Below are positions 1-14,000 of a stretch of DNA of 64,000 nt, one piece after another. The stretch is from Osmia lignaria lignaria (Eukaryota; Arthropoda; Insecta; Hymenoptera; Megachilidae): assembly GCF_051020975.1 (NCBI RefSeq), contig NC_135043.1, positions 10,230,001 through 10,294,000 on the forward strand, read 5' to 3'. Positions within the stretch are counted from its first letter, which is position 1; the number at the start of each line of letters is the position of its first letter. A model generated the notes under the pieces. That model was not told where the DNA came from, did no database searches, and saw nothing but the letters and a program-made list of their open reading frames with translations. The position numbers were made by a program, and so were the translations under genes.

Positions 1-3000
1 GGCACAGCCCGTCTCGTTGAACCACAAGGGGGAACGAGATCAGCGATTCCGTCGTCGTTATCGACGATGAATAATTAATGCCGTTAATGAATTAAAGATC
101 ACCGGAGGTTAAAGAAAGCCAGCTCGGCAAGGCTGGCTCGTTAAATATTGGCTGCATCTTGTCTCGCATCATCGGTGTATCGATTTTGTCCCAGCACTTA
201 CATGCTCAGCTGATATTTCAATCTCGTTTCATCGATATAGACATCGTTCTATTTCTTGGGTAATTCGTTCGCTTCTATGGGGCACGGTTGTCCCGTACCG
301 AACGCGCGAACCCTTCAGCCCCGGTACCATTAGTAGTCGTTTGAAAATTCGCAGATTCCGAAGGTGAATCCTGAAAGAGCGTTTAGGTCGCAACGATTGG
401 CTGACACACGAGGAGAAGAACGAGGAGAAAAGCAAAATTCTGTACCGTATCTGAGAGGTTAAAGCGGGTGGCAAAGGCGTCAGATAAGGCACCATCGTTG
501 ATTGGATCACCGCGAGAAATCGATACCTCGTACCCCTCTTCCCGTCCACCTCGTTTCCTCCACGAGCTTCTCCTTCCTCGTTTTCTACGATCTCTGTCTT
601 TGTCCTTCTTCAGGGGGGGATACGCGTCTCTCCTCTTTCCTCTCGGTGTTCCTCCTCCTGGTCGCCGCCGTGGCTGCCTCCAATTTCCCCGTGACGGGCT
701 CCTGGAGGATTCTCGAGTGCCCTCTCATCGCCCTCTGGGCCATCCAACCGAACTCTGTCCAGCAGTCTCCATGCCAACACCCGCTCGATAAATTTATTGG
801 TCGCCTCTGACACGAGTGCTTCTGCATACTTTCTTTCTTCCTTTCTCCCTTTCTCTCTCTCCCTGTCTTTCGCGTTACGCGTCTTATACCGGTCCTCTTC
901 TTGGTCCGCGCTTTGTCTCCTACCCCGGTGGACGACATTTCTTGGCCGATGCTCGGCCGCGGGACCTCGCGAAATGTCACGCGACCCTTTAGATTTTCGG
1001 TTACTACTCGATTCGCCGAGGATGCTTCTTCGATCGTCGCTGATCTCCTTTTCTTCCGAGCGGTCTACCTCGAGGGCTTCGGAGTAGATATTCGCCCAAG
1101 TGCCGTCCAAGCGCATCGTCGGTTAGGCTTATCGAACCGTACGCCGCGTCGCATAAGAAATCCTGAAACAAAGGCAGCCGTTAATCAGCATCGAACGACG
1201 GCACGCCGCGCCGGCGGTGGTCTAGGCTGTCGCGCGTAGGGGGTGCGCAATTAAACGCCTAGCGAATTACGGCTCGCCGGTGTACGCAGCCCGTGCAAGC
1301 TAACTGCGGGGCCCCGGTATTGGATCTCGTCGTTGGATGGGGCTCGAATCAATCCGGTTCCCCCTTCGCGAAATTGTAAATAAATTAGGAGCTGCGCGAT
1401 CGCGAGAGTCAACACGTTACTCGCGCGCGACCGATCTAACCCACCCACACGTGTGCGTAGGGGTAGCGCCACACACGCGTGTCTTCGTTCGGTCTTCCTG
1501 TGACGTAACGCATGCGCGGCACCAAACCGAGAGCGAACAGTTCCGGTGGGCGTGCGTCCCGCGTGAGTCGGACAAGGACGGGACAGGGTAGGAGGGTGAG
1601 GTTTGTCGAGGGTCTGGAAAGAGAAAGAGTCGAGGGTACGGGAGGAGCACACAGACGAGGGACCAACACAGCGCCGTTGCGTTTATTAACGCACGTTGCA
1701 CGGTGGGGTTTGCTGGCACAGCATCGGCTGTGCGGCAACCAGCCAGGCAGGGTCAAGTGTTTCTCTCCGTCCTTCTTCCATCGTCGCCCTTTACCCATCT
1801 CTTTCTCTATCCTCCAGCTTTTCCTCCCTCCTCCGTACACCCTGTCCTACCTTCCAAACCACCCGCCTACCTCTCTCCTCACCCTCTGATCCCCCTCTTC
1901 CCTTGCCTGTGCGCCTCGCACACCACCCCCCGTAGTTTCGACGAAGCTGAAATACCCGGAGAACGAAACGACGCTCGCGGCCACGCTTCACTCGATCAAC
2001 GCGTTTTATTCCGGTGCCGATTGTTAATTCGGGACAAACGATCGCGATCTTGATGCGATTCCACTTACAGCCATTTTATCGGTGACGTTGCTTTCGCGTC
2101 TGATGAAAGGGTACGATGTCTCGAGGTCATCTTACGTTCATCTTCTTGATGAGTACCAACATCGCATGGTAATCGGTAGCAATATCAAACAGGATCAGTT
2201 TTCCACCTGCAACGATAGAAATTTTCAGTAATAATGATCGCAAGGCTGCGTCATAACCTGCCTCGAATCCCTCGATGGATTTCGATAACGATCGGACGAC
2301 CATGGAAGCATTGGCAAACGTCTAAAGCGGTGAAGCGAATTCCAATAATAATCTCTACTATCGAGAGAGAGAGAGAGTCCTATAAAACCAAAATCCACCC
2401 AAAATCTACTAAAAATGTCTAAAAACCTTTCAAGAGTTTTAAAGTACAGGTCCATCGATACCGATAAACAAATTAACTTCCATCGATGGTGAAGCCAGTA
2501 GCCGACGGTAGGAAGACGGTTGTTCGCCAGTGGAACAGCGAGGACGGTTTGCATTTTCTTCTCGAGCGAATCAGCGGGAAGGAAGGAAACGGGGAAACGG
2601 GGCGCGACCGAGGGAGAAAGAAAGTAAAAGTCGACGGGGGTAAACGTGTCTCGTCTCTCGTTTCGTTTCGTTTCGTTTCGTTTCGTTTCGTCGAGGCAGG
2701 AGGCTCGTCGAGGCGCTAGAAGGACCGGCTTCGAGGGCCTCCATTACCGGCGACTGAAAAGAGGAACAGGAAAATGCTCGGTGACAGAAAGAGAAAGACA
2801 CGGTGAGGGGTTGGGGGGTTGGTGGAGAACGGGGAGAGATCTTGAGCTGCACCCGGCTCGTTTCTTCTTCTGCAGTGCGCAAAGGCGAGAATGAATGCTG
2901 GCGAGCCCGGCAAAGGGTACGAAGAAAGGGGAAGAAAGGGGAAGAAAGAAGAAGACGAAGAAGTGAAGGAGGAAGTTGAAGTCGAAACGCGAGGAACCGC

Positions 3001-6000
3001 CGCAAAGAGGAAGTTGACGAAGAGAGGAGAGCCGTGTAGAAGCGGTGGAGGAATTACCGGTTCGTTGGCTAACTGGCTTCATAGAAGAAAAACCTCTTTA
3101 TATCTCGCGCACGCACGTAAGCTCATAGCGCGGCTGAAAAACGCGCCTTTAAACCTCGAGTTTCATCGAATACACCCCGTGTACGAGTGGCGCGCGGAAC
3201 AAAGCCACCGGAAATCGCCCGAGTGGTACTCCGGGCTTGCTAGGCGCCATCTTGTACAGGCCAACAGCCACGATAGGGAACGCACGCTACTCCCGCTGCT
3301 GTTCATTGTTTTCTTCTTCTGTCGTCAGGTAGTTGCCGTCCACCTTCGAACCTAACACACCTCCTCTTCCTTTCTTCTTATTCTTCTGGCTCTCGTAAGA
3401 AATGTCTCCAGACGCGATGCAACTTTTAAATCAAGGCTGACTTTGTTCTCTTTCTACGAATACAGTCTTATCTTATCGAAAATATGTATGCCGTTCGACT
3501 ATCCTTCGCGTTAGAAAGTCGGCAGCACGTCAACCTTGATACGTACCGTTTTCCCTTTCTTCCTTTTTTCCTTTTCTTTTTTTAAATATCGAAATCGCTA
3601 TCCATTCTTCTTACGCAAACATTATTCCTCTCGAGCAGTCCCTCCAGTCTTATACGCTTAGATGGGTGTAGGTAAACATTGTACAGCACGTGTAAGTAAA
3701 AGGTAAGCTAAATAAGCGTCTTCTCCTCCCTCCCTCGCTGCTTCTCTTCTCCTTCGTGTTTTTTTTCTTCCTTCTCTCGTGCTCGGATACACGCCAGCAG
3801 GAGCGTGCACGAAGTGTCTCTTACCAGCACCGGGTGCCTTTTCATTCGAGTTAGTCGGTTGGTCTCGCCTCTCGAGGAAAGCGCGGCTAAAGGGTTTCGA
3901 TTTCCCTGCTGCGCCCGTCACGGGTCTTTTTCTCCGCTCGGTTCGCGGCCGAAGAGAATTTATACGCGCCTCGAACTCTCCGCCTTTAATTTTCTAATCC
4001 TTCGAACGGAAACGGCCCCTACCGTTCCCCCGTCGGCCTCCTCTGATTTCCTCTTCCGTGAAAATCGTCTCACGGCTTTTACACTTTCCGACCAATTTCC
4101 TCCGAGTCTTTTGACGGTTCACGAAATTTCAGGCATCGTTCGAATCACTGAAATGGAGAAACATATATATATTACATTACTGTGATTTAAATATTTCAAA
4201 GTCGTCCATTTTCGTGTGCAACAACTTAACGCAACCAGAGTAGCCCGGCTGTTAAAACTGTTGAAAATGGCGATTGGTTTTTAACGGTGAACTTTGGCGA
4301 AACGTTTTATGACGAATGGAAAAACGACAAACGCGAAGAATAAAAATGGAGCTAGATGGGGTGCGGGGGAGGAGGGGTGGCCGGGTCGGACGGGAAAGTG
4401 TAATTTCAGTTTGAAACAGGAACGGGAGAGGCCGACCCACATCGAGGCTTCGAGTGTTTGTATTGCTGACGCGGCGATCCAATCCAATCCAATACCCATG
4501 GCGGATAGGCAACGCACAGCGCATATACTACCTAACGTATGAACGAACCTCTCTCTCTTTCCATCGTGTTCCCCGCGTCGCTTTTCCCTCCTCTGTCTTC
4601 CAATACAATTTCGCGGGCTTCGGCATCGAGCAGGCGGAGCTTTCATTTTGTAATTAATTGTCCGCCATTTTAATATCGGAAAAATCATATTTTTCCAAAC
4701 GACCGAGACTTTCCAATTAAATCACTATCGTCATCGTATAAAATACTCATCTTTGGAAGAGGACAAAAATGTGTCCGCGTTGTACATTGTCGAAGACATT
4801 AGAGATATCGTTAAATTTAATCTCTCCAGTGAGATTATGTTGCTCGGAATCTTTCGTACGGTGTGGCGGTATCAAAATTCATCCAAAAAAAAGCTCCTGT
4901 AGAAACAGTGAAATTAATACCGTAACGAGCTTCAGCGTCAGCAGACCTGTCTAATTATATACCTGAGCGTGGTAACGATCTTGACCCTCGGGATGGGGTT
5001 GAAGCGGTCAGCCGGGTCTGCGTGCGTGCCAGTCGGCTGCTATTATCATAAACGCAACAATAACGAGGGATGATCCGACGTGTAAACTGTTAAACCCTCC
5101 CCCTTTGGCCCTTTTTTCGGCGAGGGTGAGGATTACCGTGGGGGTCCCCTCGTAGTCGGTCCACGGCTGGAATCCACGGGGGATGTTATTGTTTGCCACA
5201 GAGAAAGCGGTCGTGCCAGCTCCTGGAATAGAGACAGGAATCTATAAACTGGTAGACGAATCCGCGGGTACCACCCCTTCGACCCTCGATAATATTGACG
5301 GTGTTTGCCACCTCCCATTACGAGCTCGATTGAACCGTACTATACGATTATCATGCGTCACTGATAGTCTCTCTATGCTGATAGATAGACTCCTGGAAGA
5401 AGAAAAGTAATTAGGGGTCGAACGCTTAAGCATAGATTCAGCGACTCGTTTTTAAGTAGAATAAGTGGATCGATGGTCCCTTGGATGAATGCATCGGTGG
5501 CAGACAACGAGAGACGAGCCGCGCGTGGAATACATGAATACAAGATTCGCGAAGTTCGTTACTGTTTCCACGGTGGTTGGAAATCTCGCGAAACACTCGC
5601 GCCCGACCTGCTGCGTTTCACTGGCACTACCTCCTCCGCGTTTAGCTTATAATCAATTCAATTAAAATTGATTTCCACTCGTCACGATACATCAAACAAA
5701 CGGAGTCTCTTATTTCGAACTCTCCCCTTGACTACCGTAAAAAGCATGATCTCGCAATTCGAAAGCGAGTTATAAATATTCAACGGGAGTCAAAGACGAC
5801 GGTAACTGCGAGTATAGAGGGCGTAACCGTTTTGTTCTTTTGTCAGCGACGTCATTATATCGTGTGCCTCCAATTTTTTTTTTTTTTTTTTCTCTCTACT
5901 CGTCTCTCTAGAGTCGTGTTTGCGTGGGCGTGCGGAGCGAGGATTCGACGGCTTCCTGGGGGTGAACGACGATCGTATAACGGGGTAGGGGGGGTTCTGT

Positions 6001-6506
6001 CTTTCTTCGTTTCTCACTGGTCGACCCGTGTACGTACGTGCGTGCGTGCGTGCCTGATTTCTCTGCTACGTTGCACGCGCCTGCACCAGGCGCATTGCCC
6101 TTTCGAAAATCCGTTATTAGCATCGAGCTCCATTATGACGTTTCGCGATGCTGACAAACACTTGGCCCCGCCGTTTCTGTCTTCCGTTCGACGTAGCCAG
6201 CCTGCACGCGCGTTTACATATTATTCCAGGGAACGCGTGACACGCGCCGCCACGCTCCGTGTCCCATTCACCTACGCGAATATTGTGCTCCTGCCGGGAA
6301 CCCGGTCTCCTCCGTCCTTTCTTTCTCCGATGATAGACAGAGGTACCGCGATATGTAGGTACACCGATTAACGCGGCTATGCTGGCAGGTTCATCGATGG
6401 TAGACGCGTCGTTGGGTCTATAGCGTTATACGTGTTGGATGTCTAAAAGCGTAAATTGGTATAGTCACGTGGAATAGATTCTGAATAGATCGTTGATTGA
6501 TTTCAG
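1..6506. other. Intron or upstream flank, no gene recognised
   Basis: No exon with convincing splice signals and protein similarity was found here. The sequence is moderately GC-rich, with a TTTCG pentanucleotide run near 2658-2690, a poly-T run near 5876-5890 and a short GTGC/GTAC-type run near 6030-6052. Because the exon starting at 6507 opens mid-codon after an acceptor, at least its near part is intron of that plus-strand gene. The preceding exon was not located and may lie before the window. Confidence 0.5.
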
Positions 6507-7102
6507 GTTACCAGAGCAGCGATTATCAAGGAGGATACGAGAGCGCTGGTTCCAGTCAAGTCTCACTGATGTCCGGACCATGGGCGAGGGGATACGGTAC
6601 ACCACCTAATTACCAGCGTTTTCCAGAGTACCAGCAGAGGAATAACTACAGTGCTCAACAGTATGGAAGGAACCAGTACCAGAATCAACAGTATAACAAC
6701 TACGGATCCCAGCAGTACAATCAGCAACGGGTAAGATCTTGGTCTTTCAATTTCTGAGAACAATTAATCAATGGTTTAGAATCACGTCAGTCCGGTTCAA
6801 TTAGAAAATACTCGTGTTAAATACTTGCCATTACAGACTATCTGATCTATAGAAAATTGAAAGCTTACATTAAAATATTGTATCATAGTCTTTGATAATA
6901 CGTGTCGTATTAGTCCATGACCATTTTCACTGTACCAGTGAACGCGTTGAAGTAGCAGAAACTGGAGAACATCTCGAGTACGATTTCGGGGTAGGTTCGA
7001 TCGTTAATCACGTGTCTTCTGGTGTTCTAGAATTATTCCTCTAATTACCAAGGGAACAGCAGCAGTGGAAGTGGCGGGAACCGAGGAGGGTGGAGACGGT
7101 AG
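6507..7102 (+). CDS. C-terminal exons of a Q/N/Y-rich, probably RNA-binding protein (partial)
   Basis: Two exons are visible: 6507-6730 (after TTTCAG, donor GTAAGA) and 7031-7102 (after TTCTAG), ending in TAG. The first opens with the last two bases of a split codon, so the 5' part of the gene is missing. The encoded tail of about 98 residues is a prion-like low-complexity sequence: repeated QYNNY, QQYN and NYQG segments, a GPWARGYG stretch and a terminal GGNRGGWRR. Aromatic Q/N/Y tails ending in RGG-like patches are typical of hnRNP-type RNA-binding proteins of the nucleus and of RNP granules. No RRM or other folded domain is in view, so the family cannot be named. The reading frame is continuous across the intron, which supports the model. 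Confidence 0.7.
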
Positions 7103-8300
7103 ACTGTAGACGTGTTTCTCTGTGTTCACTTACGTTTGACTAATGCCATCACGAGACCCATTCATCGGTCTTCGTTATCTTCATTATCTGAAATCGAAAA
7201 GAAAGAGAATTAGGACATTTTCTGGATAATCACACATGATTTTTTATTTTTATTTACACTGTACCTATATAATTTAGGTACGATCCTGGATGAGGTGGAG
7301 TCAGGTAGCTCTCACCTTTTCTTTTTTTTTTCAATGAGCCACAAAATGACATCCACAGTTTTGTTTTAAAAAGTCTCCTGAACGTCAGCTCACCGGTTGA
7401 AGCATGAATATTACAAACGTGCAATAGTGGCAAACGTGATGGCAATTATTATTTACGAGCCAGTGACGTAAAGGTATATCAAGTGTAATTTTATATGAAC
7501 TGCATTGTAAAAGAAGAAAAAAAAAAAAAGAATTTGTATGATATTAAATGGTATCGCAAAAGGTTGTTCCTCGACTGCGGCAGAACACAGGCAAGAGAAG
7601 CAACGTTCGAGCGAGCACAATCTGTTAATGGGAATGTAATTGTATACTTTACGTGAACGATCGTGAATTAAAAAAGATCATGTTACACGTGTTATTAGCA
7701 TAATTTAAGTAGATGATCAGTCGAGATATATGTAACTCGCTTTTCTATTTCTTATAAAGTTTTCTTCTATTTTTTTTTTTTTAATTATATAACATAATGA
7801 ATCGTAACTTTCATTCGGTGTTGGTAGAACAGTTGATTGGTATTCTGAGTTACAGTGTCGTCGTGGATACCATCACCAGTTGTAATACAGAGTATTCTTT
7901 TAAACAACATCGATTGCCGTTCTTTTCCTTCAATTATTCGTCATTCCTATCGCAATTGGAACAATTGGGGCTTTGCCAGAGGAAGAGATAGAATTGTTAA
8001 CACGATGACTGATACGAAGATCACACTTACATATGATTTAATTAACTTGCTAAACGAAGATATTTTTTCACTAGACAGTATAGACATTCCTCTTACAAAA
8101 TTTCATTAGTTACCGAACGTTTCTTTCCCATCAACGTCTTGATTGTACCTCAAACTTGTTCGTACATATCATCACTGCACAATCGATCAAAAAGGTGACA
8201 AGCATAATAATTTCCATTGTATTCGCAGCTTTCTCGCGTTACACGCGGAGACTTTCATATTGTACGCACTTAAAATGATAAAAAAAAAATATATAATTTA
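7103..8300 (+). other. Probable 3' UTR and downstream flank of the Q/N/Y-rich gene
   Basis: After the stop codon the sequence turns AT-rich, with A-runs near 7510 and 8280 and T-runs near 7325 and 7770. There is no credible further coding. Length and composition fit a long 3' UTR, but no transcript end could be fixed. Confidence 0.4.
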
Positions 8301-8686
8301 GTTGGTTGCAGATTCGTGTTAGCTGAATTTTCTTATCCATCCAAGTAAACTGAATACTGCAATCAGTCTTAAGATCTTAAATTCAACATACTTTACTCCA
8401 ACAGAGGGATCATCTACAATACCTACTTCTTTGTAAAACCATATAGTGATTTTAATCATCCTGGATCCTTCCACTTAGTAGTGTAAATGAATAACACGTA
8501 GCATCTGGTTGGAAGAATGGAAAAAATGTTTGGTAAGCTGGGAACGTAGTGATCAGGAATGGCGTGGCGTGGTATCACAGTTGAAACCAAGCGGTCGGGG
8601 TACATCTGGTACCGGTCTACCAGAGCAGGCGAGCATTGAACCAGTGAGTACCACTCGAGAAAACAATAGCGAGCAACGCTCTTGTT

Positions 8687-8707
8687 CTCTCTCTCTCTCT
8701 CTCTCTC
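8687..8707. repeat. CT dinucleotide microsatellite
   Basis: Uninterrupted CT repeat of about ten units within a pyrimidine-rich stretch that continues to about 8740. Confidence 0.85.
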
Positions 8708-9981
8708 CTTTCCTCTCTTTTTCTTCCCTCTCCTCTCTTTGGCTCCTCTATCGTCACCCTGAAATCGGGAACCCATATTGTAGAACCGTTTCAACGGTAG
8801 ATGCTTTTTGGCACAGGAAACTTTGTCCACCGATTCGATCCTGCCTCTGATATACTGGTACCAATCTCTTGACCTACAACTTAATTAAAAGTACATCATT
8901 TTACTCGTTTCATTAATAATCGAGAATGTTAATTACACGAGTGTATTTGTAAAATCACGTGGACGTATTGTATTCTACACGGCTCGTGTAATTCGCATTG
9001 CCCGCATAAAATTATCCGGCCTCTCTCGTACGGAGATCCAAGCCGATATTTCCGATAGCCCGCATGGGTAATTGTAAACAACCCTTTCGTTTCTAAGGCC
9101 CTGCTTCTCGTTATGTTACCATGCTCCGGTACGAGTGTTTTATTCTAGAATTACTTATAAAAATTAATCTCCGGTAAGATTTTTGACTTTGCTGGAGGAT
9201 TGTTGTTTTTGAAGAATTTCAAGAAGGATGCAACTGGAGCGTGGTTATCGCGAGTTTACACGATTATGGATGATCGAGCGCGTCGTGCGTGCCGTGCATA
9301 CGTCCTCTATCCGAAGTGCTCCTTTCTGTGAAGCACGCGGCGTTATCTCGGCTTCCTTGTTGTCCCTTTGATGAAATAAAGCACTATCCGCGCTGAGATC
9401 TACCCCACCGTTAGTAGTTGCGGTCCCGCTCTCTATGGACGTGCATACTTTCTCTCTGTCTCTCTTTATCCTCGAGTTCACTCGACGGTGCAGGACACAA
9501 TGCGGCCCTTACATCTTCATCGAGTACGAGTCGTCGCTTGCGTGTAATGCGTTCACTCTGCTTTCCATACGGGTACGCGCCCCGACCATTTCCTACCATC
9601 AACTGAATTTCGTCGGACAGCTCTTCTGCGTTTCTTACGTTTCTACGTTTTACAATTCTGAAATTAATATCAATATTTTTTAATCCAACTTATTCGATTT
9701 CAATTCTCCCTTGTTTCACCGTTCTCTGAACGATCCTTCATAAAGTATCACCTACGCTTTTACCACTTTTTGTTTGTTTTCCCCTGGTATTACGTTGCTC
9801 TTCTCTTTTTACATGACACCGGGATAGTAAAATTTTCCTTTCTTTTTTTACAAAATACCGAGCATCGCGTTGCTCTCGCGAGGCCGATGTAAAACGCATT
9901 TGCCTCGGCGGGCGCAGATTCCAAAGGTACGCACCCACTCGTGCGATCTACGCGGCTAAAAAAATAAAAAACAAAAAATGT

Positions 9982-9982
<1 letters not shown>

Positions 9983-10012
<30 letters not shown>
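9983..10012. repeat. GA dinucleotide microsatellite
   Basis: About 13-14 GA units follow an A-rich stretch. Confidence 0.85.
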
Positions 10013-10016
<4 letters not shown>

Positions 10017-10866
10017 AAAGGTCGGAAACAGAGAAAGAAGAAACTTTGGTGCACGTAACTGGAGGCAGTCCGTTGGGTGGTTGAATCGTGGAGTGGAAGG
10101 CAGTGAGAGCCCTTGTACGCCTATGGAGAAGAAGGTCCAGGTGCGCCCTCACCTCACACGACTCTGCTCCGCAGCACATCCGAGTTCTCTTTTCCCCTAC
10201 GTTCTCTCCCATCTTTCTTCATCCTTCTTCCTCTTTGCTTCTTCCCTTCCATTCTTCCCCCTTTCTTTCCCGTAGCCCACGATGTAGACCACGCATTGCT
10301 CGGCAACGTGAAAACGCAGCAATCCGTGTTAATGTATGTGACATACGTTCGCGTATCGTAGCTGCGAGCCCTGTGTTGGTACATGGGTGCAGGCACCTAA
10401 AGGTAAAGAATAGGGAGTAAAGTACCGGCGTGCAAAATGGATGGCGGATGTAAATGCTAAGTAGCCAAGTATACGCGACTCTCTCTTCCTCTTTTACCTT
10501 TTCGTCTCCTCTCTCGCTTCATCTCCCGTGATTTACCTTGCTCCGTCCTTCTCTGTACCGATAACGTTTCCTGCCTTCGATAAGTGTCTTACGGTTGCTA
10601 ATACGCCGCGAAACCACGCGGAAAGATCAAACAGCTGCGGACAAACTTTTGTACTTACATTGGAAGCCCTCTTCTTTGATGGAACCGGAAGTGAACTAGA
10701 TTCAAAGATGGTTGTCGCATCGGTCACGTGCTTTAAGAAAATTTCCGCCTGAGAGCCATCTCTGAATTATTATAGGAAACTGCATTGTTTGGAGTCCATT
10801 TTGTAACAGTGGCAGAGGAGAATAATTAATCAATTGGTAAGATATTTCTGTCTAATTAACGCTGCG

Positions 10867-11048
10867 TTGGGGTTGGTCCTGGGATTTCGGGGGTCCGAGG
10901 CGAGCTCCGAAAAAGGGTTCCTTTACATATGTAATATATCTCAAATAAAATTTATAACTAATTTAGTTTTGCATTTACATAGATTAATATTCAAGTAAAC
11001 ATTCTTAGACGCAAAATCGTGTTATGGTGGCCCTAGGGGCCAGCCCTG
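10867..11048. mobile_element. hAT-like MITE remnant
   Basis: About 180 bp bounded by imperfect inverted ends: GGGGTTGGTCCTGGG at the left, and a right end that reads CAGGGCTGGCCCCTAGG on the minus strand. The GC-rich ends enclose an AT-rich core without coding capacity. The ends resemble the G/C-rich termini of arthropod hAT non-autonomous elements. A clear 8-bp target duplication was not found, so the class is tentative. A 27-bp block at 11000-11026 recurs exactly in inverse orientation at 63930-63956, showing that this is a dispersed repeat. Confidence 0.5.
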
Positions 11049-14000
11049 GGTAATGTGATCGTGCTTCCGGAGAAACCGTGGGTGGTCGGTTTTCGTGATA
11101 GTTCGCAGGAAGGTAAGCTCTTTGGTTGACGTACACCTCGTTACCGCGTCGGTGGAGACAGGCTCAGACACCGGGATGACGCAGCACCGGCTCCTGGTTA
11201 CCTCTAGCCATTGTTCTCCCCGCATTTCTTCTCAGCTCGTGCTCAAGTGCTCGATCGCTACCCTTCCTCGAAGCCCGGATCCCTCCGCGTGCTTTTAGCC
11301 CTGTACACGTCTTTCCTGTTTAAACGGGGTCGTAATTTTACTTGGTACGTTGTATCTTGTTTTGGTAGGAATTTTATTGTGATATTTTTATTAATTTAGG
11401 ATGAAGAATGTAGACGCTTCTACCGAGGCCAAGTAACATAACCTTTCAACCGGTGCAGGCTTCATGCGAACGTTCGACGGTTGCGAATAAGATCGAAGGT
11501 AAGATCGAGAGATTCGATGGTGGAGTGAGCAGTCTGATAGGAAAAAGGTGACGAGATGCGACCCCCCGCGAGGTTTCCCGCGCGGGGCACCCGCCTGTCG
11601 ATAATGTCTCGTACCAGTTACCGACAAGGGGCTTTCACCTGCGTCGCGCTTCGATTCCGTGGTTGACCCCCCGTGCGAATCGGACCCCCCGCTTGCGTCA
11701 CGTCGACTCCTTGACTTCGGTTGTCCAGTCTCGCGGAAATAACGATACGTTCGGATGGAAAAAAAGACCTACGTCGTCACCCTGTCGTGGGGTGCTACGT
11801 TGAGTATAACCGAGCGCGTCGCCCCTGGTGGCCTCGCCGTGTGTGGGAACTTTCGATTTCGCGATTTTCCTTCGTCGTTCGTACATAACCTCTTGAGAGT
11901 TCATCGAATAGCCGGTAGGCATATGCGTACCTCTCGTCCACCGAAAGTATATAGCGAGCATAATTTTTACAAAAGCTCTGCCCTTGCACCCTGTGTCTAC
12001 CTTCTGCTCGATAAACAATATACCATCGTGTACGCGCCAACGGGCCGACGAGTGGCCTCCCTGTACAATACCATCTTATGACATTTTCGAGTTCGACCGT
12101 TGTTGTCGAGTGCTTAAGTGCTCGTTATACACGCCGCGTCAAGCTTTTGTGTCGCAGCAACTGTTTTTCAGGCGTCGGTTAAGTGTGTCCGGGGACTGGT
12201 CGCGAACCTTTGTTCTCCGCACGCGAAATCGACAATTAATAACGGACCGACGTGCCTTGCGGCTCCTATCAACGGGGAACGCGTCGTTGCGTCAACGAAG
12301 CTGATGGTTCGTATAAAAAAATAATACAGAGCAAATTTTTCCGTTCCAACACTAATAAAGCAACCCTTATTTATTTTTAGAATAGCAAACGCGCAAGCGT
12401 CTGTAACGACGACGACCAACTTTCACTGGCAACATTTTAACGAATAAATCTAAGAGACTTGGTAAAGAGCGCGAAGAAAAAAAAAGTCTCGGTCAGTAGG
12501 TGGAAAGCTGGTTGTGCCACGAAGAAGCATTTTCCATCGTCTTCGAACGATTTACTTCTGGAGGTCAAGCTCGCCCACGCAACCGGCTTCGCTTCAGGGG
12601 CGTACCCATAGGGCGGGTTCGTAGAACGGTAGGGTCGACCAGAGGCGGAGTCGTTTCCCCACCGTTTCCAACGCGCGATTTTTGCTCCCAGACTCAAACG
12701 TATACTCGTACCCGATGTCGTATGTGTATACACGTGTCGCTCGTTCTCTTCTCGTGTGAGTAACACAGTGACGTACGCTCGGACACGGGTCACAGACAGT
12801 AGACTTTGCCGGGTTTTCTTCATCCGATCGGTGGTTAAACGATTTCGTATGCCGAGACATTGAACGGTGCAAGTTGTTCAGAATCAATGAAAACCGTGCG
12901 TCGACGCTATATTTTCTTTCTTCTTTCTCGCGACTAAGTGCGCTTCATTAGCGAGAGAGAGCTTACGCAAAGAGCAAAGTCTTACAAGTGACGCAAACGT
13001 TTAACAAACCCGTTCGTCGTCCGGTGTTATTCTGGATTATCGTTTTATAACATTTTTATTATTGATCGAAGGTATTTCAAGAAGTGAACAGCTATGAAAA
13101 TCCATGGGAAGATGTGAAGGAGCGACGCGAACAACCCTTTAACCGTGGATGTCTTTTTTTTAATTCGAATTTAATAATGTATCAATGAAATATCAATTTC
13201 AGGTGGAGCAAGCGGCAACGCATAGGTATCTTACATACGGCGAACAAGCGAATATCTGCAAATTCCCTGACGGCACCGAATGGCAAAGGCATTCTGGCGT
13301 AGCAATTACCAGCAGGGCGAGGGAGTCAAGTAGCAATATCTGGACCCGTTATCCAGTTCGGTTATCCCGACTGGAATGCTTTGTGTCGCCGGCAATCTGC
13401 ATTTCTACCTGTTCGAATGAAAGTCTATGAAATACGCGGCATGATTTCAAATGAAATCGACTCTTTGTCCCCTGGCCGGAAATTTCCAATTCAATAACGC
13501 GCCGGAGGACGAGGGAGGTGTAGTTGCAGAAACGATTGATTGACTGATACGAACTGGAAAGCCGCCTTGCAGAAGATGGAAAAGTTTTTCTCTAGTTCCT
13601 CTGTCATCGTGTCGAGAAGGCGTTAATTTTAATTCATTCTAATCCTCGACCTGACCGCCCCTGTAGATTCACAAGTATGTACGCCAATTACACTTTAGCT
13701 TATAGGTCAGTATATCCACTCTTCTTCTCTATGATTAAAATAAAATGTTACAGCAGTTTTCAATTCCCTCTTCCAATTCATTTAACTTAAACAATGATCC
13801 ATGTTTCCCTTTAGAAACTTCCTTCGACTCGAACAGGAACCCATGAATGACGAATGCCAAGTGGTTGCTCGGTAACCCTTTGCAATGCATTAGAATCCAG
13901 CAGCTATCAAGGGAGAGAGGCTGAAGAAGACGACATTAGCATCCTGGTTAAGGACACCCCAGCTTCGCTCTCGCGTCTTAGATCGAAACAGCCCCATGTT

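Noticed and set aside
2891..3355. 154-residue frame with a Lys/Glu-rich start
   Set aside because: Low-complexity GAA/GAAG translation without family motifs. Likely chance coding in purine-rich DNA.
5832..6371. 179-residue plus-strand frame upstream of the Q/N/Y-rich exon
   Set aside because: Starts in a poly-T tract (FFFFFFF) and lacks domain similarity, good junctions or a link in frame to the exon at 6507.
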